DNA from: Rhodobacter sp.
GTDB lineage: Bacteria > Pseudomonadota > Alphaproteobacteria > Rhodobacterales > Rhodobacteraceae
Length of the DNA stretch: 64,000 bases
Reading direction: 5' to 3'
NCBI GenBank assembly: GCA_030065095.1
Contig: JASJDP010000017.1
Location: 62,001 to 126,000, forward strand
Below, one piece after another: positions 1-9,461 of this stretch. The translations under genes were made by a program, and so were the position numbers. How positions within the stretch are numbered: the first letter of the stretch is position 1; every line of letters begins with the position of its first letter. Below the pieces are notes generated by a model. The model searched no databases. It had not been told where the DNA came from and saw only the letters and a list, made by a program, of their open reading frames with translations.

Positions 1-1221
1 GATGTTGAGACTGTCCGACAGAAACGCGGCCTCGTCGGCGACGGCCAGACGGTTCTGCAGGATCACATAACCGTCCCTGACCCTGCGGCGGCGGCGGAAG
101 AAACCGACAAGCTTGGGCTCTTTTTTGACATGCCGCGCCTCGAGCGCGGTCAGGAAGATGCGGGTCAATTCGCCGACCTTGGTCGCCTGCCGGAAATAGT
201 CCTGCATGAAATGCTCGACCGCGCGGCGCCCGCCGTGATCGGCGTATCCCATACGCTCGGCAACCTCGACCTGCATGTCAAAGGTCAGCTGGTCCGCCGC
301 CCGCCCCGCGATAAGATGCAGATGGCAGCGTACGGCGAGAAGGAAGTTCTCCGCCGCGATAAAGGCGTCGAACTCTTCTTGCCGGAAGACCTTGAGCGAC
401 ACCAGATCGGCGGTCTCGCGCACGCCATGGACGTATTTGTCGATCCAGAACAGCGACTGCATGTCGCGCAGCCCGCCCTTGCCCTCTTTGACATTGGGCT
501 CGACCATATAGCGCTGGCCGCCCTGCTTGCGGTGCCGGCTCGCCCGCTCTGCCAGCTTGGCCTCGATGAAATCCGCCGCCGTGTTGCGGAAAAGCTCTGA
601 CTGCAGCCGCGTCCGCAGCTCGTCGGCCAGCGGCGAATGACCGTCGATGAACCGGTGCTCCAGCAGCGCCGTGCGGATCGTATAATCTTCGCGTCCCAGA
701 CGGAGGCAGTCCTTCACCGTGCGGCTGGAATGACCGACCTTCAGCTTCAGATCCCATAGGATATAAAGCATCGATTCGATCAGGCTCTCGGCCCAGGGGG
801 TGATCTTGTAGGGGGTCAGAAACAGCAGGTCGACGTCGGAAAACGGCGCCATCTCGGCCCGGCCGTACCCGCCGACGGCCAAGAGCGCGATGCGTTCGGC
901 CTCGGTCGGACTGGCCAGCGGGTGCAGCCGCCCGGTCGCCACGCCAAGCGCCGCCTTTACCACCTGATCGGTCAGATAGGCATAGGCGCGCACCGTGGGC
1001 CAGGCGTTTTTAGGATCGGCGGCAAAGGCGGCGGCAATGGCCGCGCGGCCGTCGGTCAGAACCTGCTGCAGCACATCGACCGTGACCCGGCGGGCGGCTT
1101 TCGCGTCCTTCGCCTCGGCCAGACCCGACTGCAGCGCGGCGTCCACTGCGGCATCGTCGAAGATCACCGATGCCGGACATATCAGCCTGTCCGGCGCCCA
1201 GTCCTGCGAGGTGTCGGGCAT
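1..1221 (-). CDS. glnD: [Protein-PII] uridylyltransferase/uridylyl-removing enzyme GlnD, N-terminal part (cut by window edge)
   Basis: Bifunctional nitrogen sensor that uridylylates and deuridylylates PII proteins (GlnB/GlnK) in response to glutamine. About 407 N-terminal residues are visible and the frame is open to the window edge, so the HD and ACT domains lie outside. The nucleotidyltransferase core shows GGYGRAEMAPFSDVDLLFL around residues 105-123, with the Gly-rich loop and the metal-binding Asp-x-Asp pair, followed by the family-typical YILWDLKLKVGHSSRTV stretch. The start is the ATG at 1221, giving MPDTSQDW. It lies only 4 nt beyond the stop of the upstream lipoprotein gene on the same strand, so the two genes are probably co-transcribed. 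Gene identity is firm; the exact start is likely but not proven. Confidence 0.93.
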   Translation of the reverse strand, partial: MPDTSQDWAPDRLICPASVIFDDAAVDAALQSGLAEAKDAKAARRVTVDVLQQVLTDGRAAIAAAFAADPKNAWPTVRAYAYLTDQVVKAALGVATGRLHPLASPTEAERIALLAVGGYGRAEMAPFSDVDLLFLTPYKITPWAESLIESMLYILWDLKLKVGHSSRTVKDCLRLGREDYTIRTALLEHRFIDGHSPLADELRTRLQSELFRNTAADFIEAKLAERASRHRKQGGQRYMVEPNVKEGKGGLRDMQSLFWIDKYVHGVRETADLVSLKVFRQEEFDAFIAAENFLLAVRCHLHLIAGRAADQLTFDMQVEVAERMGYADHGGRRAVEHFMQDYFRQATKVGELTRIFLTALEARHVKKEPKLVGFFRRRRRVRDGYVILQNRLAVADEAAFLSDSLNI

Positions 1222-1225
1222 CCGG

Positions 1226-2410
1226 TCAGAAACCGGCGCCGCCAAAGCTTCTTGGGGCGGGATCAATCACTTTCACCTGCTGGTCGCTGATCTGGGCCAC
1301 TGCCAGACCGCGCTCGATCGTGCCGTCGGGCCGCAGCCGGAAGATGCCGTTGACGCCCGCGAAACCGGTGCCTTGGGTCAGCGCGGCAGTGGTCAGCGCA
1401 TCGGACTTGCCGGCGCTGATCAGCGCGCCGATAGCGGCGATGCCGTCGTAGGCAAGGCTGGCGATCGGGTGGGGCGGCGCGCCGTTGGCGGCCTCGTAGC
1501 GGGACCGGAACTGCGCATTCAGCGCAGGCGACGGCAACGCGAACCAGCCGCCCTGCAGACCCGGCAGTTCCGGCGCGCTGGCCGGGATGTCCCAGCGCTG
1601 CAGGCCGATGAACTGCCTGTCGGCACTGCTGAGACCGTTTTCCGGCAAAAGCTGTGACAGGATCGGCAAGGCACCGGCGGTGCCGGAGGTCATGAAGATT
1701 GCATCGGCGCCCGAACCGTTGGCGGTGCTGGTAATGCGCGGAACCGCCTGCACCACGCCGTTCTGCGACAGCTCGAACGACACCGCTCCGGCCTGCGTGG
1801 CGCCGTTGCGCGCGATCGCGGCGGCGATGGCGGCGCGGCCCTTAAGCTCTGCGGTGTCTTGGCCATTGACGATCAGAAAACTGCGCTTACCCTGACCGAC
1901 GGCATAACGGACAAGCCGGTCGGCGGTGTTCTCGAACGTGTTGCCGAGGACAAAGACATTGCCCCCCGCGATATCGGTATTGTTGGAAAACGACAGCACG
2001 TTGACGTTGCGCGCGGCGACGGCGACCCCCGCGGCATTGGCGGCCTCGGCATAAACCGGACCCAGGATGATCTTGGCGCCCTCGTCGGCGGCTTGCGTGG
2101 CGACCGCCGCGGCTTGCCCCGCATTTCCGGCGGTCCGGTAGACGCGCAGGTCGATCCTGGCGCCCTGCAGATCGGCGATCGCCAGCCGCGCCGCGTTTTC
2201 CAGCGACGAAGCCAGCACACTGTCGCCCGCCTGGCCGGAGCCGGCCGGGACCAGAAGCGCAACCGCAACGGGCTTGTCGGTGTCGATGCGCGGCCCGGTG
2301 TTGAGCCGGTCGGGCACCGGCAGTCCGTCGCAGGCGGCCAGCCACAGGGCGGAAAACAGCAAGAGCGCGCGCATCAGGACGGCGCGCGGGAAGCGGGGGA
2401 TGGGGGACAT
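1226..2410 (-). CDS. LppC/LpoA-like penicillin-binding protein activator lipoprotein
   Basis: 394-residue predicted lipoprotein of the LppC/LpoA-like family with a type-1 periplasmic binding-protein fold. The N-terminus has a hydrophobic signal ending in the lipobox LAAC (LFSALWLAACDG), so it should be lipidated and face the periplasm. The body has binding-protein features such as VALLVPAGSGQAGD, KIILGPVYAEAANA and SLAYDGIAAIGAL. In gammaproteobacteria LpoA activates PBP1A; in alphaproteobacteria the role is inferred from the family only. I chose the ATG at 2410 (MSPIPRF) because it directly precedes the signal sequence; a longer reading adds 19 residues with no signal character. It is divergent from rsmI, a pairing typical of Rhodobacterales. 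Confidence 0.82.
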   Translation of the reverse strand: MSPIPRFPRAVLMRALLLFSALWLAACDGLPVPDRLNTGPRIDTDKPVAVALLVPAGSGQAGDSVLASSLENAARLAIADLQGARIDLRVYRTAGNAGQAAAVATQAADEGAKIILGPVYAEAANAAGVAVAARNVNVLSFSNNTDIAGGNVFVLGNTFENTADRLVRYAVGQGKRSFLIVNGQDTAELKGRAAIAAAIARNGATQAGAVSFELSQNGVVQAVPRITSTANGSGADAIFMTSGTAGALPILSQLLPENGLSSADRQFIGLQRWDIPASAPELPGLQGGWFALPSPALNAQFRSRYEAANGAPPHPIASLAYDGIAAIGALISAGKSDALTTAALTQGTGFAGVNGIFRLRPDGTIERGLAVAQISDQQVKVIDPAPRSFGGAGF

Positions 2411-2504
2411 GGGTGGTCTCGTGGCCTCGTACTGCGCTTGCGGACGGTGGCAGACTATGCGCAACACTTGTCAGAGTAAACGTCCCAGGCACCATGAAAG
2501 GCCC

Positions 2505-3362
2505 ATGACCGCCGAGCCCAAGCACCTTCCCGCCGGTCTCTATTTCGTGGCGACGCCGATCGGTGCGGCGCGCGATATCACCTTGCGGGCGCTGGATATC
2601 CTGGCCGCAGCAGACGTGCTGGTGGCCGAGGACACGCGCAGCCTGCGGCATCTGATGGAGATCCACGGCGTGTCCACGGGGCAGCGCCGGATCCTGGCCT
2701 ATCACGACCACAACGGCCCGCAGATGCGACCGCGGCTGCTGCAGGCCCTGGCCGACGGCAAATCGGTGGCCTACGCGTCCGAGGCCGGCACGCCGCTGGT
2801 CGCGGATCCCGGGTTCCAACTGGCAAAAGCGGCGTCCGAGGCGGGGTATCGGGTCACGGCCGCACCGGGTGCCTCGGCGGTGCTGGCGGCGCTGACGGTG
2901 TCGGGGCTCCCGACGGACAAGTTTCTTTTTGCGGGTTTTCCGCCGGCCGCAAAGGGCGCCCGGACGGCCTGGCTGACGGAATTGCGGGATATTCCGGCGA
3001 CGCTGGTGCTGTTCGAATCGCCGAAACGTGTGGCGCGTCTTTTGGCCGAAGCGGTGGAGATCCTGGGCCGGGATAGGCAGGTTACGCTTTGCCGCGAGCT
3101 TACCAAGCGGTTCGAAGAGGTGCGGCGCGGAACGCTGGCGGACCTGGCGTCGTCTCTGTCCGACGCGCCCGTGAAAGGCGAGGTCGTGCTGGTAATCGAC
3201 CGGGGCCGCGCCCGGCCGGGCGCGGAAGAGCTGGAGGGGGCACTGCAGACGGCCCTGCGCGAGATGACCGTCAAGGACGCGGCGGCTTCGGTCGCCGATG
3301 CGCTGGGACTTCCGAGGCGGCAGGTATACCAAGCGGCCCTGCGCCTGCGGGAGCCGGGTTAA
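2505..3362 (+). CDS. rsmI: 16S rRNA (cytidine-1402-2'-O)-methyltransferase RsmI
   Basis: 285-residue SAM-dependent methyltransferase of the tetrapyrrole-methylase fold that 2'-O-methylates C1402 of 16S rRNA in the decoding centre. Family motifs are present: the N-terminal YFVATPIGAARDITLRAL loop, the conserved AEDTRSLRHLM, the glycine-rich SEAGTPLVADPG, and PGASAVLAALTVSG. The C-terminal tail has the FEEVRRGTLADL and KGEVVLVID segments typical of RsmI. The ATG at 2505 (MTAEPKH) matches the usual family length; the frame stays open upstream but adds residues with no family similarity. yraN follows closely, as in many proteobacteria. Confidence 0.95.
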   Translation: MTAEPKHLPAGLYFVATPIGAARDITLRALDILAAADVLVAEDTRSLRHLMEIHGVSTGQRRILAYHDHNGPQMRPRLLQALADGKSVAYASEAGTPLVADPGFQLAKAASEAGYRVTAAPGASAVLAALTVSGLPTDKFLFAGFPPAAKGARTAWLTELRDIPATLVLFESPKRVARLLAEAVEILGRDRQVTLCRELTKRFEEVRRGTLADLASSLSDAPVKGEVVLVIDRGRARPGAEELEGALQTALREMTVKDAAASVADALGLPRRQVYQAALRLREPG

Positions 3363-3434
3363 CCAAAAGTCAAAAATGCACGTTTACTGGACCGAACCAT
3401 GCACTATAATGCAGTTATCCAGCAAGGGTACGAT

Positions 3435-3788
3435 ATGTCAGGTTCGGTTTCCTATCAGGCGGGGCTCTCCGCCGAAGACACGGTCTCGCAGAGGTATGAG
3501 CGGTCAGGGTTCAGACCCAAGGCGCGGCGCTGGCGCGGGTCGGGCGGCGAGATCGACCTGATCTTTGAAAAATTCGGCGCGCTGGTCTTTGTGGAGGTCA
3601 AAAAGAGCCGCGACTTTGCCAGCGCTGCCGCACGGCTGTCGGAACGCCAGAAGCGGCGGATCTATGCCGCCGCAAGCACGTTTCTGGCATCGATGCCGGA
3701 GGGTCAGGATACCGAAACGCGGTTCGATGCGGCCCTGGTCGATGGCACCGGCGCCGTGAAAATCGTCGAAAACGCATTCGGGCATTGA
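3435..3788 (+). CDS. yraN: YraN family (UPF0102) endonuclease-fold protein
   Basis: 117-residue protein of the UPF0102/YraN family, a small restriction-endonuclease-like fold with no settled function, probably acting on nucleic acid. The nuclease-type acidic motif is visible as GGEIDLIFEKFGALVFVEVKKS, with Glu, Asp and a Glu-x-Lys pair in the expected order (written here across its core only). The start at 3435 (MSGSVSY) is preceded by an AAGGG ribosome-binding site about 6 nt upstream; a longer ATG start at 3399 would add 12 residues. It sits between rsmI and gshB, a conserved neighbourhood. Confidence 0.88.
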   Translation: MSGSVSYQAGLSAEDTVSQRYERSGFRPKARRWRGSGGEIDLIFEKFGALVFVEVKKSRDFASAAARLSERQKRRIYAAASTFLASMPEGQDTETRFDAALVDGTGAVKIVENAFGH

Positions 3789-3966
3789 ACCGACGCAAGC
3801 CGAGCTTGTTGGCGCTGAGTGATTTCATTTCGGTGAATTGATATACCCGTCCACGGGAACATTGCGCTCTTCGGTCGGTTTTGAACCCACCGCTGCGGCC
3901 CAGCACTTGCACCGCACCAGAGCCTGCGCCATGTAGTCCCGGCAAGTTGTTTCCCGGAGCCTCCTC

Positions 3967-4911
3967 ATGCCGCTCAAAGTCGCTTTCCAGATGGACCCGA
4001 TTCACGCGGTCGACATCGAGGCCGACAGCAGTTTCCGGCTTGCCGAAGAGGCGCAGGCACGGGGTCACATGCTGTTCTTTTACACACCCGATCACCTTGC
4101 CTACCAGAACGGACGTGTGACCGCGCGCGGGCACGGGCTGACCGTCCGGCGCGAGCAGGGCAATCATGCCGATCTGGGGCCGGCGGAAGAGGTCGATCTG
4201 GGTCAGTTCGACGTCGTCTGGCTGCGGCAGGATCCCCCGTTCGATATGGGCTATATCACGACGACGCATCTGTTGGACCACATCCATCCCGCCACGCTGG
4301 TGGTCAACGACCCGTTCTGGGTGCGCAACTATCCCGAAAAGCTGCTGGTCCTCCAGTTCCCGGGCCTGATCCCCCCGACGACTATCGCGCGCGACCTGTC
4401 CACGCTGAAGGCCTTCAAGGACGAACATGGCGATATGATCCTGAAGCCGCTCTACGGCAATGGCGGCGCCGGGGTGTTCCGGCTGGACCCGAACGACCGC
4501 AACCTGTCGACGCTGCACGAGCTTTTCACCGGGATGTCCCGTGAGCCCCTGATCGCACAGAAATTCCTGCCCGAGGTCGGAAACGGCGACAAGCGGATCA
4601 TCCTGGTCGACGGCACGCCCGTCGGCGCCATAAACCGTGTGCCGCAGCCCGGCGAGGTACGGTCGAACATGCATGTAGGCGGCAAGGCGGTGAAAAGCGC
4701 ATTGACGGAGCGCGAGCGGGAGATTTGCGACACGATCGGACCGACCCTGCGCGAAAAGGGGCAGATCTTTGTCGGCATCGACGTGATCGGCGATTATCTG
4801 ACCGAGATCAACGTGACCTCTCCGACGGGCATTCAAGAGCTGGAGCGGTTCGACGGAACCAATGTCGCCGCGCTGATCTGGGAAGCGATCGAGGCGCGGC
4901 GGGCAGGCTGA
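3967..4911 (+). CDS. gshB: Glutathione synthetase
   Basis: 314-residue ATP-grasp ligase that joins gamma-glutamylcysteine and glycine to make glutathione in the cytoplasm. The N-terminus [12 protein letters not shown] is characteristic of bacterial GshB. Further family segments are [14 protein letters not shown], the ATP-grasp lysine region [15 protein letters not shown], and the metal-binding C-terminal stretch [19 protein letters not shown]. Length is normal. The stop codon overlaps the start of the next esterase gene (TGATG), so the two are translationally coupled. The 178 nt between yraN and this gene probably hold its own promoter. Confidence 0.96.
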   Translation: MPLKVAFQMDPIHAVDIEADSSFRLAEEAQARGHMLFFYTPDHLAYQNGRVTARGHGLTVRREQGNHADLGPAEEVDLGQFDVVWLRQDPPFDMGYITTTHLLDHIHPATLVVNDPFWVRNYPEKLLVLQFPGLIPPTTIARDLSTLKAFKDEHGDMILKPLYGNGGAGVFRLDPNDRNLSTLHELFTGMSREPLIAQKFLPEVGNGDKRIILVDGTPVGAINRVPQPGEVRSNMHVGGKAVKSALTEREREICDTIGPTLREKGQIFVGIDVIGDYLTEINVTSPTGIQELERFDGTNVAALIWEAIEARRAG

Positions 4912-5822
4912 TGAGCCTGCGGCAGCGCCTGCTGAACGGATTTCTGCGGCGCGTCGAAAAACCCTGGCTGGCACGTGTAACCGATCCGGCGATGGAACGG
5001 CGGGCGTTCGATCGGGCGGCACGTTTTTTCCGGACGCCACCCTTTGCATGCTATTTGCCCGACGACGTGGCCGGGGTGCCGGGAGACTGGGCGTGGGTGC
5101 GCCCGTCACGGGATGAAATCATCCTCTACATTCACGGCGGCGCGCATTTGATCGGCAGCCCGCGCACGCATCGGGCAATGCTGGCTCGGCTATCACAGAT
5201 GACGGGCCTGCGCGTGTTCCTGCCCGACTACCGGCTCGCCCCGGAAAACCCGTTTCCGGCCTCTCTGCAGGATGCCCGGACCGTCTGGCAGGGTCTGGTC
5301 GCACGGGGCTACGCGCCGGACCGGATCGTTCTGGGCGGCGACAGTTCGGGCGGTGGGGTGATGCTGGCGCTTTTGGCCGCATTGCTGGCAGACGGACAGC
5401 GGCCGGCTGCGGCCTTCGCGTTTTCGCCCTGGACCGATTTGACGCTGTCCGGCGAGAGCTTCACCTCGAATGCAGCGCGGGACGTTTTGCTGCCGGCGTC
5501 CCAGGCAGAGACCGTGCTGGAGTATTACCTTGCCGGACAGTCGCCCGACGATCCGCGCGCATCGCCCCTGTTCGCGACGTTCCCCGACGCACCGCCGATC
5601 TTTCTGCAGGCGGCGAAAACGGAAATCCTCCGCGACGACACGCTGCGGATGGCCGGGGCGTTGCGAGCCCAGGGGGCCGAGGTGACGGTCGATCTATGGG
5701 GGCATCTGCCGCATGTCTGGCCGATCTTCCAGGGCTGGCTGCCCGAAGCGGACGAGGCACTTGGCCGGGTGGCCGGGTTTATTGAGACAGTGCTTCGCGC
5801 GCCTCGACCAGGCGGTAGCTGA
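4911..5822 (+). CDS. Alpha/beta hydrolase, hormone-sensitive-lipase (family IV) esterase
   Basis: 303-residue esterase of the HSL/family IV alpha/beta-hydrolases, expected to hydrolyse short-chain esters. The oxyanion-hole motif HGGA (IHGGAHLIGS) and the nucleophile elbow GGDSSGGG are both present, and the C-terminal LWGHLPHVWPIF supplies the likely catalytic histidine. The start ATG overlaps the gshB stop by one base. The 3' end overlaps the convergent comM gene by 44 nt, so the two mRNAs are complementary there. The physiological substrate is unknown. Confidence 0.88.
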   Translation: MSLRQRLLNGFLRRVEKPWLARVTDPAMERRAFDRAARFFRTPPFACYLPDDVAGVPGDWAWVRPSRDEIILYIHGGAHLIGSPRTHRAMLARLSQMTGLRVFLPDYRLAPENPFPASLQDARTVWQGLVARGYAPDRIVLGGDSSGGGVMLALLAALLADGQRPAAAFAFSPWTDLTLSGESFTSNAARDVLLPASQAETVLEYYLAGQSPDDPRASPLFATFPDAPPIFLQAAKTEILRDDTLRMAGALRAQGAEVTVDLWGHLPHVWPIFQGWLPEADEALGRVAGFIETVLRAPRPGGS

Positions 5823-7302
5823 CCGCTTCGGCCACATGGTGTTTGCGGACGGTGTCCGAGCGTTCCAGATCGGCGATGGTGCGGGCAACGCGCAACACGC
5901 GGTGATAGCCGCGCGCCGAGAGGCCGAACCGTTCGGCCGCGCGGGTCAGCAGCTCACGCCCCTCCCCGTCGGGTGTGGCGACGGCCGCCAGCGTCTTTCC
6001 CTCGGCATCGGCATTGACGCGCACCTGCGGCTGATCGGCATAGCGACCGGTCTGGACCTGCCGGGCCGCGTCGACGCGGGCGGCCACCTGCGCCGAGCTT
6101 TCGCCGCCGTCTGGCAGGTCGAGGTCGGCAAATGCCACCGGCGGCACCTCGATGCGCAGATCGAAGCGGTCCATCAACGGGCCCGAGATGCGGCCAAGAT
6201 AGTCTTCTCCGCAGTGCGGGACGCGGGCGCAGGCGCGGGCCGGGTCCGAAAGGTAGCCGCATTTGCAGGGGTTGGCGGCGGCGACCAGCATAAAGCGGCA
6301 AGGATATCGGACATGGGCGTTTGCCCGGGCAACGACAACCTCGCCGGTCTCGATGGGCTGACGCAGGGTTTCCAGAACGGCGCGCGGGAATTCGGGGAAT
6401 TCATCCATGAACAGCACCCCGTTATGGGCAAGGCTGATTTCGCCCGGCTTTGCACCGCGGCCGCCACCGACAATGGCCGCCATCGACGCGGTGTGATGCG
6501 GTTCGCGGAAGGGTCGCGTGCGCGAGATGCCGCCTTCGTCCAGAAGACCGCTCAGCGAGTGAACCATCGACGTTTCAAGCGCTTCGGCCGGGGTGAGCGG
6601 CGGCAGGATACCGGGCAGGCGGGCGGCCAGCATGGATTTGCCCGAGCCCGGCGTACCGATCATCAGCACGTGGTGGCGGCCGGCGGCGGCGATTTCCAGC
6701 GCGCGTTTGGCGCGTTCCTGCCCCTTGACGTCGCGCAGATCGCGGTCCGGGGCGTCCTTGGCGACCTCGCCGGGGTCGGCGGGGTCAAGAATCCGCTGGC
6801 CGGTGAAATGCTGGATCGTCTCGGCAAGACTGGCGGGCGCGATCACTTTGGTTGCGCCGACCCAGGCGGCCTCGGCCCCGCACGCCTTGGGGCACAACAG
6901 CGCGCGGTCTTCTTCGGCCGCGGCCATGGCGGCCGGAAGCGCACCGACCACGGGGGTGAGCGTGCCATCGAGGGAAAGCTCGCCCAGGGCAACCGTGGCC
7001 TCGACGTCTTCGGGCGGCAGGATGTCGATGGCGGCCAGCAGCGCCAGCGCGATGGGCAGGTCGAAATGGCTGCCTTCCTTGGGCAGATCGGCGGGCGAGA
7101 GGTTGATGGTGATGCGTTTCGACGGCAACGCGATCGATATCGCCGTCAGCGCGGCGCGGACGCGTTCCTTGGCTTCGCTGACCGCTTTGTCGGGCAGGCC
7201 GACAAGGTTGAAGGCCGGCAGGCCGGGTGCGACGGCGCATTGCACCTCGACGATCCGGGCGTCGACGCCTTCGAATGCAACCGTGTAAGCGCGCGCAACC
7301 AT
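5779..7302 (-). CDS. comM: YifB/ComM family Mg-chelatase-like AAA+ ATPase
   Basis: 507-residue AAA+ ATPase of the YifB/ComM family. In Vibrio, ComM is a hexameric helicase that promotes branch migration during natural transformation; the family is widespread in non-competent bacteria as well. The N-terminal Lon-protease-like domain begins MVARAYTVAFEGVDA. The ATPase core has Walker A GTPGSGKSML, Walker B VLFMDEFPEF and the family-typical REPHHTASMAAIVGGG. Four cysteines in NPCKCGYL and CARVPHC form the expected Cys cluster. The C-terminal lid ends in SYRLVEAREAL. Its 3' end overlaps the convergent esterase gene. Confidence 0.94.
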   Translation of the reverse strand: MVARAYTVAFEGVDARIVEVQCAVAPGLPAFNLVGLPDKAVSEAKERVRAALTAISIALPSKRITINLSPADLPKEGSHFDLPIALALLAAIDILPPEDVEATVALGELSLDGTLTPVVGALPAAMAAAEEDRALLCPKACGAEAAWVGATKVIAPASLAETIQHFTGQRILDPADPGEVAKDAPDRDLRDVKGQERAKRALEIAAAGRHHVLMIGTPGSGKSMLAARLPGILPPLTPAEALETSMVHSLSGLLDEGGISRTRPFREPHHTASMAAIVGGGRGAKPGEISLAHNGVLFMDEFPEFPRAVLETLRQPIETGEVVVARANAHVRYPCRFMLVAAANPCKCGYLSDPARACARVPHCGEDYLGRISGPLMDRFDLRIEVPPVAFADLDLPDGGESSAQVAARVDAARQVQTGRYADQPQVRVNADAEGKTLAAVATPDGEGRELLTRAAERFGLSARGYHRVLRVARTIADLERSDTVRKHHVAEAVSYRLVEAREALSQ

Positions 7303-7344
7303 GCAACCCTCCGCCAGGATGGTTAACGGTTCGCAAAAATCGGT

Positions 7345-8217
7345 TTAGGAATCGTAAATTTCCATGAATGCCGGCCAGGCCGCGGGATCGGCGGCCGTCT
7401 TGTCGCGGCAGAAGGCGTTGCAGAAGCCGAATACGCGGCCCTGTACCTCCAAAAAATGCGAAACAGGCTTGCCGGAGTAGGGGCACGTGGCGTTTTCGCT
7501 CGGACCGGTCCCGACCGCGCTGGCAGGAATTGGCGCCGGCCCGGGCCAGGGCACTTGCGGGCAATCACGGGCATACCAGGGCAGTGTATCGCCCCTTACC
7601 AGCCCCATGGCACGCCAGCGGCGGAAGGCGGGGTCGGCAAGGTGCGCGGCAACGTAGTCCCGGGCATGCCGAGAGACCGGAAGACCGTAACCGGCGATGC
7701 GGGCGGCAACAGGTGCAAAAAAGACGTCGGCCACCGAATATGGACCGCAAAGCCAAGGGCCTTCGCCGCCGGCTCCGGCGCGGGCAAGAGACCAGATTTC
7801 TTCGAGACGGGCGAGGTCATCGAGGACTTCGGGCGGCGCCGGGAAATCGGAATAGGCCGTGCGCAGGTTCATCGGACAATGTTCGCGCAACGCGCCGAAG
7901 CCGGAATGCATTTCGGCGGCCAACGCGCGCGCGGTCGCGCGCGAGGATGGGTCGGCAGGCCAGAAGCCTGCACCGGGGTGCCGGGTGGCGAGTTCTTCGG
8001 CGATCGCCAGACTGTCGGCAATAACTGCGCCTTCGGGCAGTCGTAGCGCGGGGACGGTGCGGGCCGGGGCAAGATGGCCGAGTTGCTCGGCCACGGAACC
8101 GGCGTTGAAGTCGACAAGACGCGTTGTCACGGGGATGTCGAAGCGGTGAAACAGCAACCAGCCGCGCAGGGACCAGCTGGAATAGGCATAGTCGCCGATA
8201 TAAAGTTCGTAGGTCAT
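7345..8217 (-). CDS. Glutathione S-transferase family protein with C-terminal Cys-rich domain
   Basis: 290-residue protein. Residues 1-80 form a thioredoxin-like GST N-domain (YSSWSLRGWLLFHRF, TVPALRLPEGAVIADSLAI), followed by an all-helical GST domain to about residue 210. The last 60 residues are an addition: CPYSGKPVSHFLEVQG followed by FGFCNAFCRDKT resembles a small Cys-cluster domain of YHS/TRASH type that could bind a metal ion. An ordinary GST of this class is about 210-230 residues, so this is a fusion. The substrate is unknown. It lies just upstream of comM on the same strand, with a gap of 42 nt. Confidence 0.85.
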   Translation of the reverse strand: MTYELYIGDYAYSSWSLRGWLLFHRFDIPVTTRLVDFNAGSVAEQLGHLAPARTVPALRLPEGAVIADSLAIAEELATRHPGAGFWPADPSSRATARALAAEMHSGFGALREHCPMNLRTAYSDFPAPPEVLDDLARLEEIWSLARAGAGGEGPWLCGPYSVADVFFAPVAARIAGYGLPVSRHARDYVAAHLADPAFRRWRAMGLVRGDTLPWYARDCPQVPWPGPAPIPASAVGTGPSENATCPYSGKPVSHFLEVQGRVFGFCNAFCRDKTAADPAAWPAFMEIYDS

Positions 8218-8256
8218 GGCGTCAGGATAGAGTTGGCCGGGCCGGGACGGAAGCGG

Positions 8257-8832
8257 CTACGGAATATGATTGATCGGACCGGTCCGCCAGATGCCGTCGA
8301 AGGTGATTTGAGTGACGGACAGGTTGTCGATACGATGAGAAAAGGCGTCGTATGGCTCGAGGTCCAGCGCGCGCTGGATCTGGGTGACGATGGCGCCAAA
8401 ATGTGCCACCACGATGATGTCGGCGCCCTTGTGCGTGTCGATCAGTCGGTCCACGGCGGCAGAGACACGCGCGAGCGCCTCGTTCCAGGTCTCGCCGCCT
8501 GGGGCGCGGACGTCGCCGGGCTGATCCCAGTAGGCACGGATCCGCTGCGGATCCTGCGCCTCGATCTCCGAATGGCGTTTCATCTCCCAATCCCCGAAAT
8601 GGATCTCGCGAAGGCCGGGATCGTGGGCAAGGCGATTGCGGCCGTTTTCGATGGCATCGGCCGTGGCGCTGGCGCGGATGAGATCTGAAGAGATGACGAG
8701 CGCGGGGTCCGGCAGGAACGCGGTCAGGCGCGCGATCCGGGCCGTGTCGGACAGATCGGCGGGCAGATCGGTCCAGCCGACCATCCCCTTGGCATGCGTC
8801 GGGCCATGGCGCACCCACCAGAAACGGGTCAC
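8257..8832 (-). CDS. Histidine phosphatase (phosphoglycerate-mutase-like), probable CobC-type
   Basis: 191-residue histidine phosphatase with the signature RHGPT near the N-terminus (WWVRHGPTHAKG), a second-site HFGDWE and the catalytic histidine in IIVVAHFGAIV. The start is a GTG whose bases overlap the TGA of the upstream cobU/cobP gene (GTGA), so translation is coupled. Because of that coupling, the likely substrate is alpha-ribazole 5'-phosphate in cobalamin assembly (CobC role), but this rests on context; sequence alone only supports a phosphatase. Confidence 0.85.
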   Translation of the reverse strand: MTRFWWVRHGPTHAKGMVGWTDLPADLSDTARIARLTAFLPDPALVISSDLIRASATADAIENGRNRLAHDPGLREIHFGDWEMKRHSEIEAQDPQRIRAYWDQPGDVRAPGGETWNEALARVSAAVDRLIDTHKGADIIVVAHFGAIVTQIQRALDLEPYDAFSHRIDNLSVTQITFDGIWRTGPINHIP

Positions 8833-9416
8833 GGCAAACCCTTTGGCAGGGTGCCCTTCAGGATCAGCGGCAGGCCGGCCGTGACCAGTACGACGAGATC
8901 GGCGGCAGAGGCGAGTTGCTGGTTCAGCCGGCCTTGTTCGTCACGGAACCGGCGTGCAAGGGCATTCTCGGGCACGATTCCCGAACCAACTTCGTTCGAG
9001 ACCGTCACGACAATGCCGGGACAGCTGGCGAGCGCGGCCAGGAGGCGCGTGGTTTCGACGGCTACGTCGCTTTCGGCAAGCATATGGTTGCTGAGCCAAA
9101 GCGTGGCGCAATCGAACAGCACGGCCTCCCCTGCCCCGATCCCCGCAAGCGCCTCGGCTGCGTCCAGATGCGCCTCAATTGTGCGCCATCCGTCATCGCG
9201 GCGGCTGCGGTGTTCGGCGATCCGGATTTGCATTTCGGAATCGAAGGCCTGCGCCGAAGCGAGGTAAACCTTTGGCGCGCCGTAAGATTCCACAACGCGT
9301 TCCGCGAACGCGGATTTGCCGGAGCGGGCTCCACCTAGTATCAGCGCGTGGCGTGGCAACTTTTTTTGACTTTCTCTGATCCGAGCGGGTCTGCCCTGCG
9401 TAACAAGTTCAAACAT
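8829..9416 (-). CDS. cobU: Adenosylcobinamide kinase/adenosylcobinamide-phosphate guanylyltransferase
   Basis: 195-residue bifunctional enzyme (CobU, called CobP in aerobes) that phosphorylates adenosylcobinamide and then attaches GMP in cobalamin nucleotide-loop assembly. The P-loop GGARSGKSAFAERV, the guanylylated-histidine region IAEHRSRRDDGW and FDCATLWLSNHM are all present. The ATG at 9416 gives a 24-residue leader before the first strand, longer than usual; an in-frame TTG just before PRHALILGG is a plausible alternative start. It overlaps the downstream phosphatase gene by 4 nt. Confidence 0.93.
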   Translation of the reverse strand: MFELVTQGRPARIRESQKKLPRHALILGGARSGKSAFAERVVESYGAPKVYLASAQAFDSEMQIRIAEHRSRRDDGWRTIEAHLDAAEALAGIGAGEAVLFDCATLWLSNHMLAESDVAVETTRLLAALASCPGIVVTVSNEVGSGIVPENALARRFRDEQGRLNQQLASAADLVVLVTAGLPLILKGTLPKGLP

Positions 9417-9461
9417 CGGACGTAAGGGCCTGCGTCACCGGCCCGAGACCGGGGGGTTGAG

